Below are positions 20,372-29,560 of a DNA stretch of 64,000 nucleotides, piece by piece. Numbering within the stretch: position 1 is the stretch's first letter; each line of letters opens with the position of its first letter. Source of the stretch: Ricordea florida (lineage: Eukaryota > Cnidaria > Anthozoa > Corallimorpharia > Ricordeidae); contig OX453275.1 in assembly GCA_949710005.1 (NCBI GenBank), positions 8,668,481 through 8,732,480 of the forward strand, given 5' to 3'. The position numbers and the translations under genes were made by a program. Under the pieces are notes generated by a model. It did not search any database, had not been told where the DNA came from, and saw nothing but the letters and a program-made list of their open reading frames with translations.

Positions 20372-22725
20372 AGTCTTTTGATGATGAAATATTTTCACCA
20401 GAGCTTGTACAATACACTTCTGAATCCCCAGATGATGATACCTCACAGATATTTGTAGATACATTAGAGGAAGATATTAAGAAAATTTATAATGAGATTA
20501 TCAAATGTAATAAGTTAAAATTCTATAAGAATGTGGAGGATATGTCGGAAATGGATAAAAAAGATTATAAAAATGCTACTCACTGTCATATATGTGAGGG
20601 TGAATTGGGAGAATATAAGGTATTAGACCACTGCCACCTTACAGGAAAGTACAGAGGAGCAGCTCATAATGAATGCAACTTAAATTACAAGATTCCAAAT
20701 TTCTTCCCAGTAATATTTCACAACCTATCTGGATTTGACTCTCATCTTTTTATCAAGAATCTTGGTACATCAGAAGGTAATATAAACTGCATACCTAATA
20801 ATGAGGAAAAGTATATTTCTTTCACAAAACAGATTGTAGTTGATACATTTATAAATAAAGAAGGTAAGCAGGATTATGTTAAGCGATATATAAGATTCAT
20901 AGATTCATTTAGATTTATGCCAACAAGCCTCGATAAATTAGTAACTAATCTACCAAAAGAATCTTTCAAAAACTTAAATATCTTCTATGAAGGTGAACAA
21001 TTAAAGCCATTGTTAAGAAAGGGTGTATTTCCATATGATTGGTTTGATGGATTTGATAAACTAAACGAAACCCAAATTCCGTCAAAGGATGCATTCTATT
21101 CAAAACTTAATGATGAAGATATAACAGAAGATAACTACCAACATGCTAAAAAGGTATGGGAAACCTTTAATATGAAAACAATGAGGGAATATCACGATTT
21201 ATATCTTAAGTCAGATGTACTACTTTTAGCGGATGTATTTGAGAACTTTAGAGATGTTTGTAGTAAAAACTATAGATTGGATCCTGCTTGGTATTATACA
21301 GCACCTGGACTAGCTTGGGATGCAGCATTAAAGTTAACGAAAGTTGTTTTGGAGTTGCTAACTGACATCGACATGCTACTTATGATTGAGAAAGGTATTC
21401 GAGGAGGTGTATCTATGATCTCTAAAAGATATGCTAAAGCTAACAATCCATATATGACTGACTTTGTTTCTGACTTACTCATAAAGTATATTATATATCT
21501 TGATAGAAATAACTTATATGGTGAGGGAATGAGTAAACCACTACCTACTCATGGTTTTAGATGGATGACTGATCAAGAGATTAAAAACTGGAAAAATATT
21601 CCATGCATACTCGAGGTTGATTTAGAATATCCTCATCACCTTCGTGATTTACATAACGATTACCCACTAGCTCCAGAGAGACTTGTTGTTAATAAGGTTG
21701 AGAAATTGATACCAAACCTAAATGATAAGGTAAAATATGTTGTTCACCATGAAACCCTAAAAGTTTATGAAAGTCTAGGATTAAAAGTAACTAAGATTCA
21801 TAAGGGTATTACATTCAAAGAGTCAGCTTGGTTAAAACCATACATCGACTTGAATACCAACCTCAGAGCTAAAGCAGCCAACGATTTTGAAAAAGATTTC
21901 TTCAAGTTGATGAATAACTCCGTCTTTGGGAAAACCATGGAAAATATTAGAAAAAGGGTGGATGTACGATTGATTACGAATAAAAAAGATGCGAAAAAAT
22001 TAATATCAAAACCTAACTATCATCATCGTACTATCTTTTGTGAAAATCTGACAGCCATTCACATGAAGAAAACAAAGATAGTATTCGATAAACCTGTTTA
22101 CTTGGGTATGTGCATTCTAGATTTAAGTAAAACAATAATGTATAACTTTCAATATAATTATATAAAACCCAAATATGGTGAAATGGTTAAGTTGCTGTTC
22201 ACAGATACAGATAGTCTTGTATATGAGATAGAAACAGAAGATTTCTATAAGGATATAAGTCCAGATGTGAGAGAAATGTTTGATACTAGTAATTATCCTA
22301 AAAACCACCCATCAGGTATCGAGACTGGTGTAAACAAAAAATTAATCGGTATGTTTAAAGATGAAGCTGGTGGTAAACAGATAGCTGAATTTGTAGGTCT
22401 ACGAGCCAAGCTATACTCATACAGGATGGATAATGGAGAAGAAGAAAATAAATGCAAGGGAATGAAGAAGTCAGTCGTAAAAAATGGCATATCATTTTAT
22501 GATTACAGTGCTTGTCTATTCAATAAAAAACCTCAGATGAGACAGATGAATTTAATTAGAAGTCATAAACACGATGTTTATACTGAAACTGTTAATAAAG
22601 TTGCACTATCTGCTGATGATGATAAGAGAATCATTTGTGAAGATGGTATACATACTTTTGCCTACGGGCATTATCGTTTCAAAACAGAATTGGGTGGTAA
22701 CTCAGTATCATATGGTACAACCTGA
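20371..22725 (+). CDS. Polinton DNA polymerase B, exonuclease/HNH-like/polymerase segment
   Basis: 785 codons open after the second frameshift; the first Met-like starts are near 20533. It shows an endonuclease-VII-like Cys/His cluster (CHICEGELG ... DHCHLTGKYRG ... HNECN), exonuclease II (HNLSGFDSHLF), palm motif A (YLDRNNLYGEG), motif B (KLMNNSVFGKTMEN) and motif C (LFTDTDSLVYE). These are hallmarks of protein-primed family B polymerases of Polintons, which copy the element from its ends. Its last 55 bp overlap tail-to-tail with the integrase gene. Because the upstream part is out of frame, this copy probably does not make full polymerase. Confidence 0.92.
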   Translation, partial: KSFDDEIFSPELVQYTSESPDDDTSQIFVDTLEEDIKKIYNEIIKCNKLKFYKNVEDMSEMDKKDYKNATHCHICEGELGEYKVLDHCHLTGKYRGAAHNECNLNYKIPNFFPVIFHNLSGFDSHLFIKNLGTSEGNINCIPNNEEKYISFTKQIVVDTFINKEGKQDYVKRYIRFIDSFRFMPTSLDKLVTNLPKESFKNLNIFYEGEQLKPLLRKGVFPYDWFDGFDKLNETQIPSKDAFYSKLNDEDITEDNYQHAKKVWETFNMKTMREYHDLYLKSDVLLLADVFENFRDVCSKNYRLDPAWYYTAPGLAWDAALKLTKVVLELLTDIDMLLMIEKGIRGGVSMISKRYAKANNPYMTDFVSDLLIKYIIYLDRNNLYGEGMSKPLPTHGFRWMTDQEIKNWKNIPCILEVDLEYPHHLRDLHNDYPLAPERLVVNKVEKLIPNLNDKVKYVVHHETLKVYESLGLKVTKIHKGITFKESAWLKPYIDLNTNLRAKAANDFEKDFFKLMNNSVFGKTMENIRKRVDVRLITNKKDAKKLISKPNYHHRTIFCENLTAIHMKKTKIVFDKPVYLGMCILDLSKTIMYNFQYNYIKPKYGEMVKLLFTDTDSLVYEIETEDFYKDISPDVREMFDTSNYPKNHPSGIETGVNKKLIGMFKDEAGGKQIAEFVGLRAKLYSYRMDNGEEENKCKGMKKSVVKNGISFYDYSACLFNKKPQMRQMNLIRSHKHDVYTETVNKVALSADDDKRIICEDGIHTFAYGHYRFKTELGGNSVSYGTT

Positions 22726-23663
22726 AGTTCTTCCCTCACAAAACCACGTCTCGGACCATCTAGTAAATAATACAAAACTGGTTGATTAGATGAAACCACA
22801 CTACGTGATAGATCATAAACCTGAATACTCCAGATTGGATCAGTGGCTCGTCTTCGTTCACCACCCTCAAGTTCACCAGGAGCAAGTAAGTATCTAACTT
22901 TAACACCAGGTGGTAACCTAACCTCATCATACCCAACAACTCGCTTATATTTTGGAGGATCAATATCAACCTCTTTCATTTTTATAGCTTTCACAGGCTC
23001 TTCCCCAGTTATTCTAGTTGGAACACTATTCAAAGTTTTCAAAATGGCTGGTAATCGTTTTACCCATACTCTAGATCGATCATAACTAATCATTTCTTGT
23101 GCATATTGATGACTAAATAATTTTTCTGATAATGTTCTATTTGCTCTTTCAACAAATGCTTGAGCTCTATGGTTTCCAGCTTCAGAACGTTGTATTGTTA
23201 CATTATGTATGTTCATAAGTTTTGTCACATCACCCATAAATTCTCTTCCAGGATCAACAATTAATGTTTTAGGATATTTTAACTTTCTAGAGTAAATATT
23301 AGTGAAGGCTTTTGAAATCTCATTACTTTCTTTTGATGTTAATGGTTCCGCATCTTTGTATCGACTAGCTATATCAATAACAACCAGAGCATATCGATAT
23401 GTTTTTCTTCCTACTCTATCATGTGGTAAAAATAATAAATCTGCTTGGTGAATCTGATTAGGTTTTTCTACATTCCAGTGAGGTCTAGGGATATACTTTG
23501 GATCTGGTAGATAGATTTGCCATAGAGCCTGTTTCTCAAGCCATTGTTTAGCATCATCTTCACTTACTTTTGCTTTCTCAGCTAATTTAGGAATTGCAGA
23601 ATATCCTTTCCAATATCCATAAGTTGAATAATATATTTTTGATAATATGTTTTCGTTACTCAT
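22671..23663 (-). CDS. Polinton integrase (retroviral type)
   Basis: 330 residues. The rve-type core has catalytic D75 (HQADLLFLP), D137 (IVDPGREF) and E172 (AFVERANR), spacing DD34E. The N-terminal ~60 residues are helical, and the C-terminal ~100 form the usual small DNA-binding domain. It would cut and join the element ends into host DNA and is intact here. It is read opposite to its neighbours and shares the 34-bp gap before the capsid gene (start 23698), so the two are divergent. The 3' end overlaps polymerase B. Confidence 0.93.
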   Translation of the reverse strand: MSNENILSKIYYSTYGYWKGYSAIPKLAEKAKVSEDDAKQWLEKQALWQIYLPDPKYIPRPHWNVEKPNQIHQADLLFLPHDRVGRKTYRYALVVIDIASRYKDAEPLTSKESNEISKAFTNIYSRKLKYPKTLIVDPGREFMGDVTKLMNIHNVTIQRSEAGNHRAQAFVERANRTLSEKLFSHQYAQEMISYDRSRVWVKRLPAILKTLNSVPTRITGEEPVKAIKMKEVDIDPPKYKRVVGYDEVRLPPGVKVRYLLAPGELEGGERRRATDPIWSIQVYDLSRSVVSSNQPVLYYLLDGPRRGFVREELQVVPYDTELPPNSVLKR

Positions 23664-23671
23664 TTAAAGAA
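23663..23671 (+). promoter_or_regulatory. TTTAAAGAA motif before the capsid gene
   Basis: Overlaps the first base of the integrase start codon on the other strand; ends 26 nt before ATG 23698. Confidence 0.5.
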
Positions 23672-23697
23672 TACTTCACCCATCCTTAAAATAAAAT

Positions 23698-24936
23698 ATG
23701 TCACAAGCTATATCCGAAGAAATTAATCCAAATAGGATTCCAAGAGAGCCACTCGGTTTGAAAGCGGAATCATCATTGAATAGAATTACACTAAATCCAT
23801 CATCAGCTAATCCTGGAGAAACACTATATATAAATATTCCACAACTTTCTCAGAATGTAGTGATTGTGCCAGGAAGTGTATCTCTATTATTTGACTTGAC
23901 TGTTAGTGGTCATGCTAACAATACCCTTGTGAATAACGTAGGAAGTAACCTTGTATCCAAACTTAGGGTTCTTTTTGGTGGAGAAACACTACAGGATACT
24001 CAAAGATACGATCTCTTTCAAACCTACCATGACTTATACTTATCAGCTGAAGATCGTCAGAATGGAATAAAACAAGGTATTTCTTCTGAAAACATGAGGA
24101 AGCTTAGAACAAATGCTGGTGATAAGGTAACATCAGGAAATGCCAAGGAAGTAACTCTTTCAGCAGTATACAACACCAAGTACCATATACCACTCAACCA
24201 TCCTATTCTCAACAATCATGGGGTTTTCTATCCAAAGGCGTTACCTCATTCACTAATCTTTGAGATTACACTAGCCCCAGTTTACGATATTGTTGTTTAT
24301 TCTGACACGGTCAAAACTCCATCTTATAAAATCGAAAACCTTGAGTTGGAATATTCTTGTGTCTCAAGTGAATACTTAGCTAGTGAGGCTCAGTCGGCTT
24401 ATCAGGTTGGTAAAGTATTCTTTTACGAGAACGTACTTTTACACAAAACTTTTACCATCTCCAAACCTAATGACAGTTACATAAACGAGTACATTAATAT
24501 ACCTAGGAGATCAATGACAGGGATATTGTGCTTGTTCACAGAGGATCACACTGGAGGAGCACGAGATTCTGAAAAGTTTGTCAATCCGAATATTACATCA
24601 ATCGACATTAACGTTGACGGTATGCCAAACCGTATCTACTCTAAGGGAATGAAACCGTCAGACTTTTGGGATTCGGTAATGAAACGTTTTGGTAAAGAGG
24701 GTGTAAAGATAAATGATTTTTATAGCAATAAGTTTGCTTTGTGGATTGACTTGAGAACTCACCATGACAATAGTATTCATGGGGGAGGTATGGCCTTGAA
24801 CAACACAAGAGATGGAGTAAAACTTGAAATGAAAAGACAAGTTGGAGGATCAGGAAATATCACCTGTTACATGTTTGTGGTAGCTGACGCGGCGATGGAG
24901 ATCATGAATTCAAACTTAAGATCGATAATGTATTAG
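23698..24936 (+). CDS. Polinton major capsid protein (double jelly-roll)
   Basis: 412 residues, intact. Blocks such as LNPSSANPGETLYINIPQ, VPGSVSLLFDLTVSGHANNT, DTQRYDLFQTYHDLYLSAED and HGVFYPKALPHSLIFEI are typical of Polinton capsid proteins, which are predicted to form the double jelly-roll shell of a virion. Placed directly before the packaging ATPase, the usual order. A TTTAAAGAA motif ends 26 nt before the start. Virion formation by Polintons is predicted but not shown here. Confidence 0.88.
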   Translation: MSQAISEEINPNRIPREPLGLKAESSLNRITLNPSSANPGETLYINIPQLSQNVVIVPGSVSLLFDLTVSGHANNTLVNNVGSNLVSKLRVLFGGETLQDTQRYDLFQTYHDLYLSAEDRQNGIKQGISSENMRKLRTNAGDKVTSGNAKEVTLSAVYNTKYHIPLNHPILNNHGVFYPKALPHSLIFEITLAPVYDIVVYSDTVKTPSYKIENLELEYSCVSSEYLASEAQSAYQVGKVFFYENVLLHKTFTISKPNDSYINEYINIPRRSMTGILCLFTEDHTGGARDSEKFVNPNITSIDINVDGMPNRIYSKGMKPSDFWDSVMKRFGKEGVKINDFYSNKFALWIDLRTHHDNSIHGGGMALNNTRDGVKLEMKRQVGGSGNITCYMFVVADAAMEIMNSNLRSIMY

Positions 24937-24943
24937 TTAAAAG

Positions 24944-25570
24944 ATGGAAGAATTACGAGATAAAGTTCCTTTTCATTGCATTATAACAGGTCCAACAAAT
25001 TGTGGAAAGACAAAGTACCTCACAGATCAGCTAAGAGAACCCTTCAAAAAAGTGTTTGAATACATTGTTCTCATATGTCCGACTTATGATAAAAATAAAA
25101 CCTATCATAAATTTGCTCACGGAGATAAACGTTTCTTGGTATTATCACCAGATGCTAGTAATAGCGATGAGATTAACGAGTTATTAACTGATTGTCAAAC
25201 TTTGTTCTCTGGCACAAATACACTAATAATTTTAGACGACTGTGCTGTATCGAAAGATCTAAAGAAACGCTCAAACAAGTTTATAGATTTAGCATTCTCT
25301 GGAAGACATCATGGATTATCAGTGTGGGTTCTCACTCAGCAATTAACATCCATTGCAAAACCATTCCGTGAAAATGTAGCTTGTGTGGTTACTTTCCATA
25401 ATCCATCACAAAAAGGTATGAAGATGATTTTCGAAGATTATGGAGGTGATTTAGACTCTGAAACTAGTAAAAATTTTGTAGAAATGTTGAAAACTGAAAA
25501 ATATTCGAGACTCTGTTTATGCTTACGTTATCCATTCCAATGTTATTTAGAGATTCCCGCGGTGATTTAA
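24944..25570 (+). CDS. Polinton FtsK/HerA-type DNA-packaging ATPase
   Basis: 208 residues. Walker A G16-T23 (GPTNCGKT), Walker B TLIILDDC (~residue 97) and a later sensor-like VWVLTQQLTS mark the A32-like packaging ATPases of Polintons and related viruses. The start lies 7 bp after the capsid stop, and TTAAAAGATG overlaps it. It would drive DNA into capsids. Intact. Confidence 0.93.
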   Translation: MEELRDKVPFHCIITGPTNCGKTKYLTDQLREPFKKVFEYIVLICPTYDKNKTYHKFAHGDKRFLVLSPDASNSDEINELLTDCQTLFSGTNTLIILDDCAVSKDLKKRSNKFIDLAFSGRHHGLSVWVLTQQLTSIAKPFRENVACVVTFHNPSQKGMKMIFEDYGGDLDSETSKNFVEMLKTEKYSRLCLCLRYPFQCYLEIPAVI

Positions 25571-25574
25571 AAGA
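25566..25574 (+). promoter_or_regulatory. TTTAAAAGA motif before the 167-aa gene
   Basis: Variant with one extra A, overlapping the ATPase stop; ends 27 nt before ATG 25602. Confidence 0.5.
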
Positions 25575-25601
25575 ATCTATATATTATTAAAAAATTAAAA
25601 T

Positions 25602-26105
25602 ATGACAAGCGTTGAAGATTTTATTGAAGAACAGCCTGAGGTAAAAGATGATGATATTGAAATAAAACAAGAATCACTAGCTATTCTCGCATCTCTTGGA
25701 ACTACAAAGGAATATTTAGGTGTTGATATGAGTCTCGGTGATATCAAGAAACTAACGGTAAAAGATGTTGAAAAATATTATAATCGATACCAGACAGTAT
25801 TAGGTAAGAAAATTAGTGGTGGATTAGTAGATTCATCTCTTCAATTAGTTTCTCAAGTCATTTCTTACATGGTTCCTGTGGATGACATAGAAGAGCTTTG
25901 TAAAGACTTGAAGAATGATGAGTTGGTTAATCGTGAACTGACAAACTTTGTAGGTCTCTTAGCATTAAAAGGTGGAAGATTGGTAGCACTTGCTAGCGGA
26001 CTATTCCAGGTTGCTAAACACATTAAAATCAACAAAATACAAGAAGTTTCAAGTACAAATGCTGATGATTCTAACAAAACTGAACAGGTCACTGAGCACA
26101 ACTGA
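25602..26105 (+). CDS. Polinton protein of unknown function (167 aa)
   Basis: Acidic N-terminus (EEQPEVKDDDIEIKQE) followed by a helical body, KKISGGLVDSSLQLVSQVIS and a hydrophobic stretch LTNFVGLLALKGGRLVALAS that could be a membrane or amphipathic helix. No family recognised. It is preceded by TTTAAAAGA at 25566, 27 nt before the start, and placed between ATPase and small membrane proteins, so a virion or assembly role is possible. Confidence 0.75.
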   Translation: MTSVEDFIEEQPEVKDDDIEIKQESLAILASLGTTKEYLGVDMSLGDIKKLTVKDVEKYYNRYQTVLGKKISGGLVDSSLQLVSQVISYMVPVDDIEELCKDLKNDELVNRELTNFVGLLALKGGRLVALASGLFQVAKHIKINKIQEVSSTNADDSNKTEQVTEHN

Positions 26106-26114
26106 TTTAAAGAT
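26106..26114 (+). promoter_or_regulatory. TTTAAAGAT motif before the 139-aa gene
   Basis: Ends 26 nt before ATG 26141; flanking bases resemble those at 26570 and 28124. Confidence 0.55.
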
Positions 26115-26140
26115 TCTTAACTTTGGTAAATAAAATAATA

Positions 26141-26560
26141 ATGTCTGATGAAGTTGTTGAACAAATTACAATGGATCCCATACCTGAAAAGAAAGATCCA
26201 AAAAAGAAAGAGAAAGATCCTAAAAAGGTGGCTGCCGGTAAGAAACTAGCAGAATATAACAAAAAAGCTAAAGAAGCGTTAGCTAGGGAAATGAAACGTG
26301 AAAAGGAACAAGAGGAGACTAAACAGGAAGAAAATTCCAATGAAGAGAGTGAACCTAAACCATGGATTCCAGAGTTATCTTTTACTACTGTATTATCCAT
26401 CGTTGGAATAGGGTTTACTGCAGTTGACATGTTTATGAGGTATTACAAAAACAGAAAACCACCACCATCAAATATTCCTACCCAACCACCACAATCAAAT
26501 ATTCCCACCCAACCCTCAAATACCACTACCCAACCAACTCCGAAAATAGTAATGATCTGA
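26141..26560 (+). CDS. Polinton small membrane protein (139 aa)
   Basis: ATG at 26141 (MSDEVVEQ) is preferred over an upstream TTG at 26123, because the motif at 26106-26114 lies 26 nt before it. The N-terminal half is very Lys/Glu-rich (coiled or disordered), then comes one membrane segment (TTVLSIVGIGFTAVDMFM). The tail is proline-rich with two NIPTQPPQS-type repeats. Function unknown. Confidence 0.75.
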   Translation: MSDEVVEQITMDPIPEKKDPKKKEKDPKKVAAGKKLAEYNKKAKEALAREMKREKEQEETKQEENSNEESEPKPWIPELSFTTVLSIVGIGFTAVDMFMRYYKNRKPPPSNIPTQPPQSNIPTQPSNTTTQPTPKIVMI

Positions 26561-26569
26561 GGAAAGTAG

Positions 26570-26578
26570 TTTAAAGAT
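26570..26578 (+). promoter_or_regulatory. TTTAAAGAT motif before the 72-aa gene
   Basis: Ends 23 nt before ATG 26602; followed by TTCTTACTGATA, nearly as at 28133. Confidence 0.55.
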
Positions 26579-26601
26579 TTCTTACTGATATAATAAAAAT
26601 T

Positions 26602-26820
26602 ATGTCAACAGAGAACAAACTTGTAAAAACTGTTACTGATTCAGTCGTCATTATCGGATTAGCTGCTGGAGTTGGATATGTAGCTAAAAAGGCTCTGAAA
26701 GAATCATTTATGAACGATCCCTCCTCAAGTTTTACAAACTATGCTAAATGGGTTGCTGTCCTATCTGGTAGTATGTACCTAAAAACTTATTTAGAGGATC
26801 AAAATATTTTACCAAAATAA
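26602..26820 (+). CDS. Polinton small two-segment membrane protein (72 aa)
   Basis: Two hydrophobic stretches (VVIIGLAAGVGYVA and WVAVLSGSMYLKTYL). It starts 23 nt after TTTAAAGAT at 26570 and ends 6 bp before the next start. Similar tiny membrane genes lie beside capsid genes in cnidarian Polintons as far as I recall; function unknown. Confidence 0.75.
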   Translation: MSTENKLVKTVTDSVVIIGLAAGVGYVAKKALKESFMNDPSSSFTNYAKWVAVLSGSMYLKTYLEDQNILPK

Positions 26821-26826
26821 AGATTT

Positions 26827-27219
26827 ATGGCGGCAATAGCAATGATGGTTGGTGGAGCTATATTGAATGCTACTACTTTCGTTGGTGGTTCATATCTTGC
26901 AAAATATCTATCAGGTAATAAAACAGATTCAGAGAGAATAAGACATGACAAGGCAATAGAAAAATATCAAAAAGATTATGCTACATATCAGGAAAATAGA
27001 CAGAATCTCATTGATTGGCACTCTCAACAGCGGTATGCTAAACACCAGGCTTCACAAAATATTTCTAATACCGATGAAGCTTTGAAATTTTATAGTCAGA
27101 CACATGAACCAAAATTCTCTGATTATTATAGACCTAGTAACAATCAAAAGATGGGGGAGATGGTATATGTGAGTGGTGGTATGCTGGCATTGGGTTATAT
27201 GGTTAGTAAATTCTTTTAG
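26827..27219 (+). CDS. Polinton membrane-anchored protein (130 aa)
   Basis: Hydrophobic N-terminus (AIAMMVGGAILNATTFVGGSYL) and C-terminus (MVYVSGGMLALGYMVSKFF) flank a charged, Tyr/Gln-rich middle (KYQKDYATYQENRQNLIDWH). Function unknown. A TAAAGATTT word touches the start codon, unlike the wider spacing elsewhere. Confidence 0.72.
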   Translation: MAAIAMMVGGAILNATTFVGGSYLAKYLSGNKTDSERIRHDKAIEKYQKDYATYQENRQNLIDWHSQQRYAKHQASQNISNTDEALKFYSQTHEPKFSDYYRPSNNQKMGEMVYVSGGMLALGYMVSKFF

Positions 27220-27287
27220 GTGATAGAGTTTTAATTTCATTGTTACATAAATGAAATTTAAAAAATAATAAAGTAAAGTAAAATAAA

Positions 27288-28073
27288 ATGACACATAATG
27301 AAAACACAAAGTTAACACCCGTTGAGGGCTATATTCCCAAAGAACGTATGATCTTTTCTAAACCCATTTTAGGAGAGATTCCAGATAGTAAACCAAAAAT
27401 TGAATTTAAGAGAATCAATATTTTTACCCGCAATGAAGATGGATCAGAAGGTGAACTCATTATTCCTACTGAAAGTCTGTATTCATTTGGAATTTCAGAA
27501 AATGTTAATCAAGAATCTGATAAAGTTACTGGTTACACTTTTCCTTTGTGTTTGTGGAATCGAGATGGAGCCACAACTGAAGAAAAGAAATGGACTGATA
27601 CTTTTAATGACATAGTGGAATGTTGTATTGATCACTTGGTTGAAAATCGTGAAGAAATTGATAAGTTTGAATTAGAGAGTAGTGATCTCACTAAATCCAA
27701 AGGTGGTTTAAATCCTCTGTATTGGAAGATGGGAAAAGTCACAGACGAGAAGACAGGTAAGACTATTCTTCGCAAAGTTCCTGGTCGTGGTCCAACATTA
27801 TACACAAAATTAATCCACTCTAAAAAACAAAACAAATTCATTACTCAATTCTATGATAAAGAAAATAATGAAATAATTGAAGCTGAAAATCTAATGAATA
27901 AACACTGTCATGCAAAATGTGCGATAAAGATTGAATCCATATTTATTGGTGCTCGTATTTCTCTTCAAGTAAGGCTTTACGAGGCAATTGTAGAACTTAA
28001 AAATATAGGAATGAAACGTCTCCTAACCCACCCAAAGACAACCGCTGTTATGGATGATGTCGACGATGAATAA
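27288..28073 (+). CDS. Polinton protein of unknown function (261 aa)
   Basis: Soluble protein with GEIPDSKPKIEFKRINIFTR, TGYTFPLCLWNRDGATTEEK and HCHAKCAIKIESIFIGARIS. Mixed beta content and the C-terminal Cys/His pair are compatible with a nucleic-acid-binding protein, and a single-stranded-DNA-binding role has been considered for similar genes in large DNA viruses. I cannot assign the family from sequence. It is preceded by an AT-rich leader with only a weak motif. Intact. Confidence 0.75.
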   Translation: MTHNENTKLTPVEGYIPKERMIFSKPILGEIPDSKPKIEFKRINIFTRNEDGSEGELIIPTESLYSFGISENVNQESDKVTGYTFPLCLWNRDGATTEEKKWTDTFNDIVECCIDHLVENREEIDKFELESSDLTKSKGGLNPLYWKMGKVTDEKTGKTILRKVPGRGPTLYTKLIHSKKQNKFITQFYDKENNEIIEAENLMNKHCHAKCAIKIESIFIGARISLQVRLYEAIVELKNIGMKRLLTHPKTTAVMDDVDDE

Positions 28074-28123
28074 AGTAAAAAAGTCAACTAAGTATATATT
28101 TTTTTCCATGAATGTGTGACCAG

Positions 28124-28132
28124 TTTAAAGAT
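28124..28132 (+). promoter_or_regulatory. TTTAAAGAT motif before the 322-aa gene
   Basis: Ends 25 nt before ATG 28158; followed by TTATTACTGATA. Confidence 0.55.
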
Positions 28133-28157
28133 TTATTACTGATACAAGTAAAAAATC

Positions 28158-29126
28158 ATGGCAGAAGGAGGAGATATACCAGACGAATCGTTTAATCCTT
28201 TTGATACATCAGCTGATCTAGGTGATCATGATGAGGATAATACACTTTACATGAGTTCATTAGCAAATACATCCACCACTCATCCAATTAACCCTTATGA
28301 GGAGGATGAAACTTCATTTGGTGGTATTAATGAAAAACAGCCCTTGTTAGATGATAGGATGAAAGATCAAGATGATGCTGAAAAAGAAATCAAAAATTAC
28401 TATCCACGTGCAGACACTTCAAAATTCATAACATTTTTCAAAGATATTGGAGATGGAATAAAAACAATAGTTGTTAATTTAAGAAGAGGAAATCCAAGTG
28501 ATTATGTTCTTCTAGATGGTGAATTAAAATCATTAAAAAATAAAAGTAAAAAACTTCCCGATCAATTGATAAATGCTTTAGGTCCCAGAGCAGAAGAAGT
28601 TGTTGAAAATAATGATCGTGAGATTACTAAGATAAAAGAATCACAAAACAAAAAGAAGGAGGAAATAAAATTACTAAGAAATAGGCCGCTTAATATTCCA
28701 GAGGATAGCAGCCGAATAGAGACTCTAGAGAGAGAAATTGGTGATGATGATAATGAGATAGCTAACCGGGAGCGTGAGACTGAGAGAATACAGGAACGAA
28801 TGTCATTACGGGATCGTGTGAAGGCCATCTTCAAAAAGTATGGTTTTACAGTATTTGCAGTTGTGAGTGCTGTAGGTGTGGTCATTGGTGTTATAATTTC
28901 TAATCTTTCCAAAGGTCTAACCAAATTGGGTAAAGGTGTTGGTAATGGTTTGAAAACGATTGGTAAGAAACTTGGTGAAATATTACCTGGAATGATTGGA
29001 GCTATAGTGAGCTTTCTGTTCAAGACTGCAGGTGAGGTTATTGGATTTTTAGGTAAGAACGCTTGGTTGTTGATAGTAGCTGTTGTTCTATATTTTGTAG
29101 AACAATTTAAAAAGAAGAGGCGCTAA
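28158..29126 (+). CDS. Polinton membrane-active structural candidate (322 aa)
   Basis: Acidic disordered N-terminus with NPF/NPY-like words, a coiled-coil middle (residues ~140-215, rich in Glu/Lys/Arg) and a C-terminal third of hydrophobic and Gly-rich amphipathic helices (FTVFAVVSAVGVVIGVIISN, then GLTKLGKGVGNGLKTIGKKL, then a final segment NAWLLIVAVVLYFVEQ). Such a mix suits a membrane-active virion protein. Motif TTTAAAGAT at 28124 lies 25 nt before the start. Function inferred only. Confidence 0.75.
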   Translation: MAEGGDIPDESFNPFDTSADLGDHDEDNTLYMSSLANTSTTHPINPYEEDETSFGGINEKQPLLDDRMKDQDDAEKEIKNYYPRADTSKFITFFKDIGDGIKTIVVNLRRGNPSDYVLLDGELKSLKNKSKKLPDQLINALGPRAEEVVENNDREITKIKESQNKKKEEIKLLRNRPLNIPEDSSRIETLEREIGDDDNEIANRERETERIQERMSLRDRVKAIFKKYGFTVFAVVSAVGVVIGVIISNLSKGLTKLGKGVGNGLKTIGKKLGEILPGMIGAIVSFLFKTAGEVIGFLGKNAWLLIVAVVLYFVEQFKKKRR

Positions 29127-29146
29127 GTAAAAAAAAAAAAAAAAAC

Positions 29147-29545
29147 ATGAATGATACAATTTTTCTATCTATCACTATGCTAACTCCTGAAACAAGAATT
29201 TATCTAGATCCACCATTAACCAATGTAAAAGAGATACAATTACAATATTGTTTCCTTCGTAAAGCAAGCTATACAAATCCTTTTTACTTAATGTGTGATC
29301 TTATAGAGTTAAAGTCTTCATATTCAAATTATCGTATTCCTAATACCCTCATAGGTGAAAATGTAGAACTTAAACCATCACAAGTACTAGCTGTTATTCC
29401 ACCATATGAAAAACATCCTTTTTTAAAAGTTTCACAAACCAAAAATCCGATCAACCACTTTACTTTGTGGATTTTAGATTCAAATGGAAAAAAGCCTAAC
29501 TTAAATAACGAACCTATCCGAATTCATTTAAAGATATCATGTTAG
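29147..29545 (+). CDS. Polinton minor capsid (penton-like) candidate (132 aa)
   Basis: Beta-rich protein, start MNDTIFLSITM and end FTLWILDSNGKKPNLNNEP then IRIHLKI. This closing pattern recalls small jelly-roll proteins of Polintons and relatives, so a penton role is possible. The gene follows a run of 17 A residues and has no clear TTTAAAGAT before it. Medium-low confidence in function. Confidence 0.7.
   Translation: MNDTIFLSITMLTPETRIYLDPPLTNVKEIQLQYCFLRKASYTNPFYLMCDLIELKSSYSNYRIPNTLIGENVELKPSQVLAVIPPYEKHPFLKVSQTKNPINHFTLWILDSNGKKPNLNNEPIRIHLKISC
29527..29535 (+). promoter_or_regulatory. TTTAAAGAT motif before the 198-aa gene
   Basis: Lies within the end of the upstream ORF; ends 25 nt before ATG 29561. 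Confidence 0.5.
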
Positions 29546-29560
29546 TCAGTAAAATATAAT

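Noticed and set aside
28562-29023. Minus ORF of 153 codons in the Polinton
   Set aside because: Antisense of the intact 322-aa gene, with no motif before it.
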